This document shows, piece after piece, positions 1-7,236 of a stretch of DNA of 7,252 nt; position 1 is the first letter of the stretch, and each line of letters starts with the position of its first letter. The translations under genes and the position numbers were made by a program. The notes beneath the pieces were generated by a model that was given only the letters and a program-made list of their open reading frames with translations, searched no databases and was not told where the DNA came from. The DNA is from JBAZCO01 sp041654915. GTDB taxonomy: Bacteria; Bacillota; Clostridia; Christensenellales; DTU072. The stretch spans positions 1-7,252 of the forward strand of contig JBAZCO010000085.1 of assembly GCA_041654915.1 (NCBI GenBank). The letters are read 5' to 3'.

Positions 1-1779
1 TGTATTTACAGAATGCGCAATATGGTAAATTCTTTTAAAAATCATCCTTGCATAGTAAGTTGGTCGCTTGGCAACGAGGCGGGTACGGGCAGAGCGTTTG
101 CCGCTATGAAAGCCGCCGCCCTTGAGATTGACGCCTCTCGCTTTATCCACTACGAGCCAGATAACACGGCAAAGGTGAGCGATGTGTTATCCGAAATGTA
201 TGCAAAGCTAGAAAAAATGCCACTTATTGGTGAAAACAAGCCAATTCGTCACTGTGTGGCAGTTTGGAATCCTTTTGGCACACGCTATACCCCCGAGATG
301 TACCGTGACTTACCGTTTATGCAATGCGAATATGCGCATGCAATGGGCAATAGTTTAGGCAATTTTAGCGACTATTGGGATATGTTTAAAAAATATGACA
401 GACTTGCCGGCGGCTTTATTTGGGACTTTGCCGACCAAGCTATAAAAGTTGAAAATAATGGCAGGGTGGAGTGGCGCTACGGCGGCGACTTTGGCGACAA
501 GCCCAACGATACTAATTTTTGCTTTAACGGCATAGTGCGGGCAGACAGAAGTCCAAATCCCGCTTTGTATGAGGTGAGAAAGCAATATCAACAGGCGGAT
601 ATCAGCTTTATAGACGGCAAAATAGCTTTCTACAACCGCCATATGTTTACCAATCTTAACCACTTTGACCTTAAACTTCAACTAACTTCCGACGGAGCTA
701 TAATAAAAGAAAAGGTTATGGCTATGCCGTCGGTCAAGCCGTTTTCCATTGGCTACGCTAGTTATCCCAAAGACTTTACCACGGACGGCTCGGAAATAAC
801 TCTCATTGTTTCGCTTATGCTAAAAGAGGATACCTCATATGCACCCAAAGGGCATATAGTTGCGTATGAGCAAATTATCATAACGCATATGGAGTTAAAG
901 CTGCCCGAAATTACCGCCGAATGCAACTATTATGAAAATGAATTAGAAATTGTTGTTAGCTCAGGCGGGTTTCGTGCGATAGTGGATAAACAGTCGGGTT
1001 ATATTGTCAGCATAGATAAGGACGGCGATGAGCGCCTAAAAGAGCCGCTCCGCCCCAACTTCCACCGTGCCACAATAGACAACGATAGAATGTTGCATGT
1101 CGATTTGAAAATTGTAAAGTTTTTCTACGGGGTAAATCGCTTTAAAAAAGCAATGGAGCATCTAAAACCGCAAAAAATCAATGTGTACACAAAAGACGGC
1201 GCAGTAAATGTAGCGATAAGTTGGGCTATGCCGTATCTTAGGGAAATGCGTACAATTTATAAATTTGTCGGCAACGGCAATATTGATATAGAAATGACGG
1301 TTGTTTCCCGTGTGCATATGGTACGCTATGGCTTTACTTTCGGGCTAAGAGAAGGGATAGACGGCATACAATTTTTGGGCAAAGGTCCGTTTGAAAATTA
1401 TTGCGATAGGGCATCGGCGGCAAATATTATGATGTACCAAGGCTCTGCCGAGGACTTCCTGCACGACTACTTGTATCCGCAGGAAAACGGCGCACATACC
1501 GAGGTGCGTTGGCTCACGGTAGGCGGAGGCGGCAACGGCATCACCGTGCTTGCAAGCGAAAAACCGTTTACTATGAGCGTGCATCCCTACACCCAAGAGA
1601 TGCTAGATAGCGCTACGCACTTGCACAAGCTAGAAAGCCTTAATTATCTTACAGTAAATATAGACGGCAAACAAAGAGGAGTGGGAGGAGATGTCCCTGC
1701 GCTTGCATCTATCAAGCCGCAATATAAAATTCGTCCCAATACAGCACACTCGCTTAAATTCCGTCTTATGGTGAAGTAA
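1..1779 (+). CDS. lacZ: GH2 beta-galactosidase, C-terminal part (5' end outside window)
   Basis: This is a cytosolic glycoside hydrolase family 2 enzyme, expected to cleave beta-galactosides such as lactose. The frame is open from base 1, so the ATG at 13 is an internal methionine; by comparison with E. coli LacZ about 440 N-terminal residues lie outside the window. The TIM-barrel core is visible: the acid/base glutamate in SLGNEAG (codon 76-78, like E461) and the nucleophile in QCEYAHAMGN (codon 328-330, like E537), with its His (337-339, like H540). Also present are the substrate-stacking Trp in GGFIWDFADQ (421-423, like W568) and the Phe and Asn of FCFNG (517-519 and 526-528, like F601 and N604). 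The Bgal_small_N/domain 5 region follows, with FHRATIDND, GKGPFENYCDR and PQENG. About 566 residues follow the acid/base Glu, matching E. coli (563), so the C-terminus is complete. An oddity is Ala at the W999 position in GVGGDVPALAS. The galactosidase call is strong; exact substrate is uncertain. Confidence 0.95.
   Translation, partial: CIYRMRNMVNSFKNHPCIVSWSLGNEAGTGRAFAAMKAAALEIDASRFIHYEPDNTAKVSDVLSEMYAKLEKMPLIGENKPIRHCVAVWNPFGTRYTPEMYRDLPFMQCEYAHAMGNSLGNFSDYWDMFKKYDRLAGGFIWDFADQAIKVENNGRVEWRYGGDFGDKPNDTNFCFNGIVRADRSPNPALYEVRKQYQQADISFIDGKIAFYNRHMFTNLNHFDLKLQLTSDGAIIKEKVMAMPSVKPFSIGYASYPKDFTTDGSEITLIVSLMLKEDTSYAPKGHIVAYEQIIITHMELKLPEITAECNYYENELEIVVSSGGFRAIVDKQSGYIVSIDKDGDERLKEPLRPNFHRATIDNDRMLHVDLKIVKFFYGVNRFKKAMEHLKPQKINVYTKDGAVNVAISWAMPYLREMRTIYKFVGNGNIDIEMTVVSRVHMVRYGFTFGLREGIDGIQFLGKGPFENYCDRASAANIMMYQGSAEDFLHDYLYPQENGAHTEVRWLTVGGGGNGITVLASEKPFTMSVHPYTQEMLDSATHLHKLESLNYLTVNIDGKQRGVGGDVPALASIKPQYKIRPNTAHSLKFRLMVK
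1770..1774 (+). promoter_or_regulatory. Ribosome binding site of the patatin gene, inside lacZ 3' end
   Basis: GGTGA lies 6 bases before the ATG at 1781 and inside the last codons of the beta-galactosidase gene, whose stop codon is 1777-1779. The site would be crossed by ribosomes finishing lacZ, which suggests coupled translation. The match to the consensus is modest. Confidence 0.55.
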
Positions 1780-1780
1780 G

Positions 1781-2944
1781 ATGTTAGGGTTAGTTCTTGA
1801 GGGCGGGGGCGCAAAAGGCTCATTTCACGCAGGGGTGCTAAAAGCTTTGTTTGAAAGAGGATACCACTTTGACGGTGTAGCCGGCACTTCAATAGGCGCT
1901 ATCAACGGCGCTCTGGTTGCGCAGGGTGATTTTGATAAGTGCTATCAATTGTGGCAAACCGTTACGCCCTCTATGCTCTTTGATGTGGACGACGAAAAGG
2001 TGGCTAATCTTGTTAACAGTCAATATGACCGCTCCACCGTGATGTACTTTCTTAGGTTTTTGCGCTCCTCTATCGCAAATAGGGGCTTGCCTATGGATAA
2101 GGCGGAGGCATTTTTAAAGGGTTATGTTGATGAGCAAAAACTGCGCAACTCCCCCATAGATTTTGGCATAGTCACCGTTGCAACAAGCGATGACTGGATG
2201 CCGGTAGAAATCTTTAAGGAGGAAATTCCGCAAGGTATGATGGTAAAATATATACTTGCCAGCGCATATTTACCCGTTTTTAAAAGAAGTACAATAAATG
2301 GCAAACGGTTTATTGACGGCGGAATATATGATAATCTACCCATAAATCCGCTAGTTAGGCGGGGGTACAACAATATAATTGCTGTTAGGACAATGAGCAA
2401 TATGCCGCACAGCAAAGTTATAGATAGGTCTATTAAAGTAAGCTACATTTCGCCCTCGGAGTCGCTTGGCAACACCCTTTCGTTTTCCTCCGAAAGGCTA
2501 AACCACAACCTTAATCTTGGCTACTACGATGCACTACGCTTTACTGACGGGCTGTCGGGTAAAAAATATTACTTTGAAAGTCTTACGGACGGTGAGTTTC
2601 GTGCGTATTTGGAAAATGCATACGGTGTTCCATTATTTAAGGAGTGGGCGGAGCTGCTTAAAGTTCGTGGCAATAAAGAGCGGATAATTATCACGCTTAC
2701 CCGTCACATCAATAGCGTAGTAAAGAGCGACCACCCCGACTACCGTGCCTTTACTGCTTTGTTAGAGCCGTTTGCCGCCGCTTGCGGGTTGGAAAGATTT
2801 AAGATTTATAGTCTTAAAGAGATGCTTGGCGAGCTTAAAGCTAACTTTAATAAAATTAATAAATCCGACTTTGACAAATCCAAAGAGATAGATGCCGTGC
2901 TTTGGCAAATATTTGCAGTACTTATGGAAAACACTAATATTTAA
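1781..2944 (+). CDS. Patatin-like phospholipase family protein
   Basis: This is a predicted serine acyl hydrolase (patatin fold) with a Ser-Asp dyad, likely acting on phospholipids or other acyl esters; its true substrate is unknown. In the 387-residue product the glycine-rich oxyanion loop EGGGAKG is at residues 7-13, the nucleophile elbow GTSIG at 35-39 (Ser37) and the catalytic Asp in DGG at 179-181 (Asp179). All key residues are present, so it should be active. The patatin domain ends near residue 200. The remaining ~185 residues hold a SPSESLG stretch (224-230) and an LGYYDALRF segment that resemble the tail of Clostridia patatin proteins and perhaps the YjjU-type C-terminal region; I see no second catalytic motif. 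No signal peptide or membrane segment is apparent, so it is probably cytoplasmic. The start at 1781 puts the oxyanion loop at the very N-terminus, as is normal. It begins one base after the lacZ stop, implying co-transcription. Confidence 0.9.
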   Translation: MLGLVLEGGGAKGSFHAGVLKALFERGYHFDGVAGTSIGAINGALVAQGDFDKCYQLWQTVTPSMLFDVDDEKVANLVNSQYDRSTVMYFLRFLRSSIANRGLPMDKAEAFLKGYVDEQKLRNSPIDFGIVTVATSDDWMPVEIFKEEIPQGMMVKYILASAYLPVFKRSTINGKRFIDGGIYDNLPINPLVRRGYNNIIAVRTMSNMPHSKVIDRSIKVSYISPSESLGNTLSFSSERLNHNLNLGYYDALRFTDGLSGKKYYFESLTDGEFRAYLENAYGVPLFKEWAELLKVRGNKERIIITLTRHINSVVKSDHPDYRAFTALLEPFAAACGLERFKIYSLKEMLGELKANFNKINKSDFDKSKEIDAVLWQIFAVLMENTNI

Positions 2945-2949
2945 AGGAG
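2945..2949 (+). promoter_or_regulatory. Strong ribosome binding site of the EIIC-like gene
   Basis: AGGAG, within AAAGGAGA, begins directly after the patatin stop codon (2942-2944) and sits 9 bases before the ATG at 2959. It is the best Shine-Dalgarno match in the window and fixes the start of the membrane protein gene. Confidence 0.8.
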
Positions 2950-2958
2950 AATACCACA

Positions 2959-4095
2959 ATGTCCCACACTACAAACGAGCAAGCCTCTACCGAAAATAAA
3001 AAAACCTCTGCAAACCGAGTTGTAGCGGTGATTAAAAAACTTTCTAAAAGGTGGTTTATTGACGGGTTTACAGGTATGGCACTCGGGTTGTTTGCCACGG
3101 TGGTGGCAGGTACTATACTTGCGCAAATAGGGCGGTTAATTGAGGGTATTGACAGCGAAACCGCAGTGAAAATTGGCTCATTTATACAAAATGTTGCCAA
3201 TGTCGCACAGGTCTTGCTAGGCGCAGGAATAGGCGCAGGAGTTGCCTATGCACTCAAAGCGGATAAGCTTACAATCTTTACTTGCGTTGTTGCGGGTATG
3301 TTGGGCGCAAACGGCTCGGGCTTTAACCCCATTGTTATCAAGGTGGGAAACCCGTTGAGCGCATTTGTTACTGCGCTAATAACCTGTGAAATTTGTATGC
3401 TAATCGCAGGAAAAACTAAGGTGGATATTGTAATTATACCTCTTGTAGGTATGATAATAGCCGCCATTTGTGTGCTTACCATATGCGAGCCTATTAATTA
3501 CTTAATTAGGTTACTTGCAAGTGGGCTTTCTGCCGCTATTGTTTGGAGTCCGCTCCTTACAGGGATAATTATATCGGTGGTTATGGGATTGATACTCACT
3601 CTCCCAATATCAAGTGCGGCTATTTGGATGTCTATTGCAGGGGTTAACCCGTCCGCTCCCATTTTGCTTGCAGGCGGCGCATCGGCAGTTGGTTGTGCCG
3701 CGCATATGATAGGCTTTGCCATAGCAAGCTTTAGGGAAAATAAGGTTAGCGGCTTGATTGCGCAAGGCTTGGGTACAAGTATGCTGCAAATACCCAATAT
3801 AATGAAAAATCCCAAAATCCTCATACCTCAAATTGTATCAAGTGCGGTTGTTGGCGGACTGTCCACCACCGTTTTCAAGCTAAAATGCGACGGCACGGGC
3901 GGCGGTATGGGTACTTCTGGGTTGGTAGGAGTGATTCAAACTTACTTCAACTCCGGCGACCTAGAGCCGTGGGTGCTAATCACAGGCATAGTGCTTTTGT
4001 TCTTTGTACTTCCTGCGTTGATATCCTTTGGCGTATCGGAGCTATTAAGAAAGATTGGCTGGATAAAGCCAGGCGACCAAAAACTTCCCCTTTAA
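2959..4095 (+). CDS. PTS EIIC-like membrane protein (PTS_EIIC_2 / PfoR type)
   Basis: This is a 378-residue polytopic membrane protein of the PTS_EIIC_2 family (Pfam PF13303), which includes the PfoR-type proteins of clostridia. Supporting motifs are FTGMALGLFATVVAGTI (37-53), LPISSAAI (215-222), the AGGASAVGCAAHMIGFAIASF stretch (238-258) followed by ENK (260-262), QGLGTSMLQIPNI (269-281) and GMGTSGLVG (316-324). The first ~30 residues are polar and Lys-rich; hydrophobic segments then run from about 38 to 365, roughly nine or ten by eye. No EIIA or EIIB phosphorylation domain is fused, and none is encoded alongside. Members are annotated as sugar-transporting IIC subunits, but substrate and coupling are unproved for this type; C. 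perfringens PfoR was described as a regulator of the perfringolysin O gene. It follows the patatin gene by 14 bases and precedes polA by 9, so it looks co-transcribed with both. Family assignment is firm; function is open. Confidence 0.85.
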   Translation: MSHTTNEQASTENKKTSANRVVAVIKKLSKRWFIDGFTGMALGLFATVVAGTILAQIGRLIEGIDSETAVKIGSFIQNVANVAQVLLGAGIGAGVAYALKADKLTIFTCVVAGMLGANGSGFNPIVIKVGNPLSAFVTALITCEICMLIAGKTKVDIVIIPLVGMIIAAICVLTICEPINYLIRLLASGLSAAIVWSPLLTGIIISVVMGLILTLPISSAAIWMSIAGVNPSAPILLAGGASAVGCAAHMIGFAIASFRENKVSGLIAQGLGTSMLQIPNIMKNPKILIPQIVSSAVVGGLSTTVFKLKCDGTGGGMGTSGLVGVIQTYFNSGDLEPWVLITGIVLLFFVLPALISFGVSELLRKIGWIKPGDQKLPL

Positions 4096-4100
4096 GGTGG
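4094..4100 (+). promoter_or_regulatory. Ribosome binding site of polA, overlapping the upstream stop codon
   Basis: AAGGTGG overlaps the last two bases of the stop codon of the EIIC-like gene (4093-4095) and ends four bases before the polA ATG at 4105. It supports that start and tight linkage of polA to the gene before it. Confidence 0.65.
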
Positions 4101-4104
4101 TAAT

Positions 4105-6645
4105 ATGAATAAAATCATCCTTTTGGATAGCAATAGTTTGGTAAATCGTGCTTTTTATGCCATGCCATATATGAGTACTAAGGACGGCACTCCCACGAAT
4201 GCCGTATACGGCTTTGCAACAATGTTGTTAAGACTTATTGCCGACCACAAGCCAACCCATATAGCCGCTGTTTTCGACCTTCCTGCTCCCACATTCCGCC
4301 ACTTGATGTACGACAATTATAAGGCTACAAGAAAGCCTATGCCCGATGATTTAGCGGTGCAGATGCCAATACTTAGGCAACTTCTTGAGGCAATGAATAT
4401 TAAAATATTGCAGCTAGAGGGCTACGAGGCGGACGACATTATTGGCACTATTGCAAAGCGGTTTGATGATGAAACCATAATTGTGTCGGGCGATAGGGAT
4501 GTATTGCAACTAATAGACAGTACTACCAAGATTTTCAATACTAAAAGAGGGGTAACCGATATTCGGGTATATGACCTAGAGCGACTTCGTGAGGAGGGCT
4601 TTACTCCCAAGCAAGTTATCGAGTACAAAGCGCTGGCGGGAGATGCGTCAGACAATATACCCGGGGCAAAGGGTGTTGGCGACAAGACCGCAACAGGGCT
4701 TTTGGCACAGTACGGCAGTGTAGACGGCGTGTATGAAAATATTGACCAAATAAAGGGCAAGTTGCGAGAGCGTTTGATTGAAGGCAAAGAAAATGTGTAT
4801 ATTTCCCAAAAGCTTGCTGAAATAAACACAGATGTTCCTCTGCCGTGCGAACTTGACTGTATGGAGTTTACGGGAGAGTATGCCGCCAACTTTTACGGTT
4901 TACTAACAAAACTTGAGTTTAAGAGTTTGCTTTCTAAATTTTCTTACCTAGAGGATATAGCAGATAACACCCCTAAAGAAAAACAACCCCTAAAAATAGA
5001 GGGGGTTGAAATAAAATCAATTGAGGTTCTTGAAAAAATACTAGCCGAAAGTCATACCGCTATTGCCGTTGATATTGGAGAAAGTATTAGCTTTGCCTTT
5101 GACGATAAAAGACAATATTCGGTAACGACAGGCGAGAGCCTAATTGACTTTGGCATTGGGTTTGATGAGGCAATACTTGCATTTAAAGGTGTCTTTTCCT
5201 CACCAAACATAAAAAAAGTGTTGTTTGATGTGAAAAGTTTGATGCGCACCTTAACTCCATACGGGATAGATGTAGTAATGCCGTACGAGGACTTGTTATT
5301 AAAAAGTTACTTGGTTGACAGCACAAACATTCCCAAATCATTGGGTGATATTTTGCCCGAGGGCAAGTTTCTTGCAAGCGAAAGCTTTTTAGCAAACAAA
5401 GAGCTTGACCAAAAGTTAAAGTCTTTGGAACTAGACGGGCTTTATAGGGAAATCGAATTGCCACTTATCAAGGTGCTGTTTGATATGGAAAGTGCGGGCT
5501 TTAATATTGATACTGCGGTTCTTGATGAGCTTTCGGAAAAATATGTAGTAGAAATCCATACTTTGGAAAGTGCAATATACGAAACAGCGGGAGAAACCTT
5601 TAATATTAATTCTCCCAAACAGTTAGAAAAAATATTGTTTGAAAAATTGGGACTGCGCCACGGCAAAAAGACAAAGACGGGCTATTCGGTTGCGGCAGAT
5701 GTGTTGGAAGAATTAGAGCATCCAATAATAAGGCTAATTTTGCGTTACAGGAAGTTGGTAAAGCTGCAATCAACCTACATCAACGGTATGCGGGCAGTAA
5801 TTCACCCAAGTACGGGCAAGGTGCATACGATATTTAAACAATGCCTTACCGCTACGGGCAGGCTATCATCTACCGAGCCAAACCTCCAAAATATTCCCAT
5901 AAGAACAGAGGAGGGGAGAGAGGTAAGAAAGATGTTTATCCCCAACAAGGGCAACATCCTAATAAGTGCCGACTACTCACAAATTGAGCTGAGGCTGCTT
6001 GCGCATTTTTCGGGTGATACGGTGCTAACCAACGCATATCGCAATAACAAGGATATCCATACTATAACAGCGGCAAAAATATTTGACACTCCCGAACATC
6101 AAGTTACCAAGGATATGCGCCGAGATGCAAAAGCTGTTAATTTTGGCATAATATACGGCATTAGTGCATTTGGACTGTCTAATAATATTGGCATTACTCC
6201 CTATCAAGCTAAGTTGTTCCAAGACAAATACTTTGAAACCTATCCTGCGGTAAAAGAATATATGGCGGCTAATGTCTCTTTGGCTTTGCAAAACGGATAT
6301 ATTCGCACACTTAAAGGGCGCATTAGGCACTTTCCCGAGTTCCGTTCAAAAAATCATAATATCCGCAACTTTGGCGAAAGGGCGGCTATGAATATGCCGC
6401 TCCAAGGCTCAGCATCAGATATCATAAAAATAGCTATGCTCAAGGTGGATAAGGCGCTAAAAGAGGGCGGTTATAAGACAAAGCTTATTTTGCAAGTACA
6501 CGACGAGTTAATTTTGGATGCGCCAAAAGAGGAGGCGGCGGATGTAAAAAAACTGCTAATAAATGCTATGGAAAACGCAGTAATACTAAATGTGCCACTG
6601 CCGGTAGATGCAAAGTTGGGAGCAAATTGGTATGAGGCAGAATAA
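4105..6645 (+). CDS. polA: DNA polymerase I
   Basis: DNA polymerase I fills gaps and removes RNA primers during lagging-strand synthesis and repair. The 846-residue product has three regions. The 5' nuclease (1 to about 270) carries metal-binding residues in LLDSN (Asp8), EADD (108-111), GDRD (129-132) and GDASDNIPG (179-187), plus a helix-hairpin-helix region ending in GVGDKTA. The 3'-5' exonuclease-like region (about 290-455) is decayed: the Exo I DxE motif reads DIGE (Asp323), Exo II keeps only an Asp (375), and no Exo III tyrosine/aspartate motif is seen. The polymerase domain (about 465-846) is intact: TATGRLSS (582-589), motif A DYSQIELR (623-630), the O-helix with Arg672, Lys676, Phe680 and Tyr684, and motif C VHDE (798-801). 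It is shorter than E. coli Pol I (928), consistent with the reduced exonuclease region, as in Bacillus-type enzymes. The start is supported by its ribosome site. coaE overlaps its 3' end. Confidence 0.98.
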   Translation: MNKIILLDSNSLVNRAFYAMPYMSTKDGTPTNAVYGFATMLLRLIADHKPTHIAAVFDLPAPTFRHLMYDNYKATRKPMPDDLAVQMPILRQLLEAMNIKILQLEGYEADDIIGTIAKRFDDETIIVSGDRDVLQLIDSTTKIFNTKRGVTDIRVYDLERLREEGFTPKQVIEYKALAGDASDNIPGAKGVGDKTATGLLAQYGSVDGVYENIDQIKGKLRERLIEGKENVYISQKLAEINTDVPLPCELDCMEFTGEYAANFYGLLTKLEFKSLLSKFSYLEDIADNTPKEKQPLKIEGVEIKSIEVLEKILAESHTAIAVDIGESISFAFDDKRQYSVTTGESLIDFGIGFDEAILAFKGVFSSPNIKKVLFDVKSLMRTLTPYGIDVVMPYEDLLLKSYLVDSTNIPKSLGDILPEGKFLASESFLANKELDQKLKSLELDGLYREIELPLIKVLFDMESAGFNIDTAVLDELSEKYVVEIHTLESAIYETAGETFNINSPKQLEKILFEKLGLRHGKKTKTGYSVAADVLEELEHPIIRLILRYRKLVKLQSTYINGMRAVIHPSTGKVHTIFKQCLTATGRLSSTEPNLQNIPIRTEEGREVRKMFIPNKGNILISADYSQIELRLLAHFSGDTVLTNAYRNNKDIHTITAAKIFDTPEHQVTKDMRRDAKAVNFGIIYGISAFGLSNNIGITPYQAKLFQDKYFETYPAVKEYMAANVSLALQNGYIRTLKGRIRHFPEFRSKNHNIRNFGERAAMNMPLQGSASDIIKIAMLKVDKALKEGGYKTKLILQVHDELILDAPKEEAADVKKLLINAMENAVILNVPLPVDAKLGANWYEAE
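6618..6622 (+). promoter_or_regulatory. Ribosome binding site that decides the coaE start
   Basis: GGGAG inside the polA coding region lies 9 bases before the ATG at 6632. The alternative upstream ATG at 6608 would add eight residues not expected before a CoaE P-loop strand. The site therefore favours 6632. Confidence 0.65.
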
Positions 6646-7222
6646 TCATTTAATAGCTATTGCTGGCGGCATTGGCTCAGGCAAAAGCGAAGTTATGTCC
6701 ATATTGAAAGAGGCGGGCGCAAGTATAATAATGACCGACGAAATAAATCGCCGCCTTTTGCAGGATGAGAGCTACATAAAAAAACTGCAAGAAGTCTTTC
6801 CCTATGCGTTTAATAGCGGTTTTCTCAACAAAACTGTTCTTAAAGAACGAATTTTTAGCGACAACAACGAAAGAAAAAAGCTAAATGCCACAGCCCACTC
6901 CGCTATAATTAGGGAGGTTGAGCTAGCGTCAGCACTGCTGCCGCCGCCTGTGTTTGTAGAAATTCCACTAATCATAGAGAGCGGTACTGCTCATTCCTTT
7001 GAGCAAATATGGGCGGTGCGTTCGCCTCTTGAGGAGAGGGTTAGGCGCATCGTTTTGCGAGATGGTTTAACAGAGGAGTTTGCAAAAAGCATAATTAGGG
7101 CGCAAAAGGGCGAGGATAAAATATTTGCAATTGCCAATGTGATAATAGATAATTCAGGCGACAAATCATCCCTTAAAGAAAAAATACTGCAAATATACAG
7201 CCGATATTTGCAAGCTCAATAA
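6632..7222 (+). CDS. coaE: Dephospho-CoA kinase
   Basis: CoaE catalyses the last step of coenzyme A synthesis, ATP-dependent phosphorylation of the ribose 3'-hydroxyl of dephospho-CoA, in the cytoplasm. The 196-residue product begins with a beta strand and the P-loop AGGIGSGKS (11-19). Then comes TDEINRR (35-41), whose Asp36 matches the catalytic Asp33 of E. coli CoaE. Further family landmarks are LKERIFSD (70-77), His89 in TAHSAI, EIPLIIESG (110-118), RRIVLRDGL (138-146), RAQ (156-158) and IIDNSG (171-176). Length is normal for the family (about 200). It is somewhat divergent: the first Asp of the usual DAD motif is Met34, the usual HP is HS (89-90) and the usual AD before the VIDN strand is AN (168-169). 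The start is set at 6632 because of the GGGAG site; an ATG at 6608 is the alternative. It overlaps polA by 14 bases in another frame, suggesting translational coupling. The polA-coaE order is common in Firmicutes. Confidence 0.92.
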   Translation: MRQNNHLIAIAGGIGSGKSEVMSILKEAGASIIMTDEINRRLLQDESYIKKLQEVFPYAFNSGFLNKTVLKERIFSDNNERKKLNATAHSAIIREVELASALLPPPVFVEIPLIIESGTAHSFEQIWAVRSPLEERVRRIVLRDGLTEEFAKSIIRAQKGEDKIFAIANVIIDNSGDKSSLKEKILQIYSRYLQAQ

Positions 7223-7236
7223 TTTTTAAATATTAT
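7208..7236 (+). promoter_or_regulatory. Possible sigma-A type promoter for a gene beyond the right edge
   Basis: TTGCAA (7208-7213, four of six matches to the -35 consensus) is followed by a spacer of exactly 17 bases and TATTAT (7231-7236, five of six matches to the -10 consensus). It spans the end of coaE and the AT-rich tail. AT-rich sequence gives such matches by chance, and no downstream gene is visible, so this is tentative. No terminator hairpin is seen after coaE within the 30 remaining bases. Confidence 0.3.

Noticed and set aside
13..15. ATG as the start of a 588-residue beta-galactosidase
   Set aside because: The frame is open to base 1 and the residues around it align to the middle of LacZ just before the acid/base glutamate; the gene begins outside the window.
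355..681. Open frame of 108 codons on the - strand within lacZ
   Set aside because: It is antisense to conserved LacZ motifs, with no ribosome site or family resemblance that I can support.
2871..2899. TTGACA as a promoter -35 box before the EIIC-like gene
   Set aside because: At the proper 17-base spacing the -10 position reads GCCGTG, which does not resemble a -10 box.
4018..4048. TTGATA with TATTAA as a promoter before polA
   Set aside because: The spacer would be 19 bases and the sequence is within coding DNA; the match is too weak to list.
3885..4103. Open frame of 72 codons on the + strand inside the EIIC-like gene
   Set aside because: It overlaps a clearly conserved gene in another frame, and its Arg/Trp-rich product looks like an out-of-frame reading.
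4422..4889. Open frame of 155 codons on the - strand
   Set aside because: It lies wholly antisense to the conserved 5' nuclease domain of polA, is Ser/Pro-rich as expected of a shadow frame, and matches no family I know.
6608..6631. Upstream ATG as the coaE start
   Set aside because: It adds eight residues before the expected N-terminal strand, and a GGGAG site is correctly placed for the ATG at 6632.
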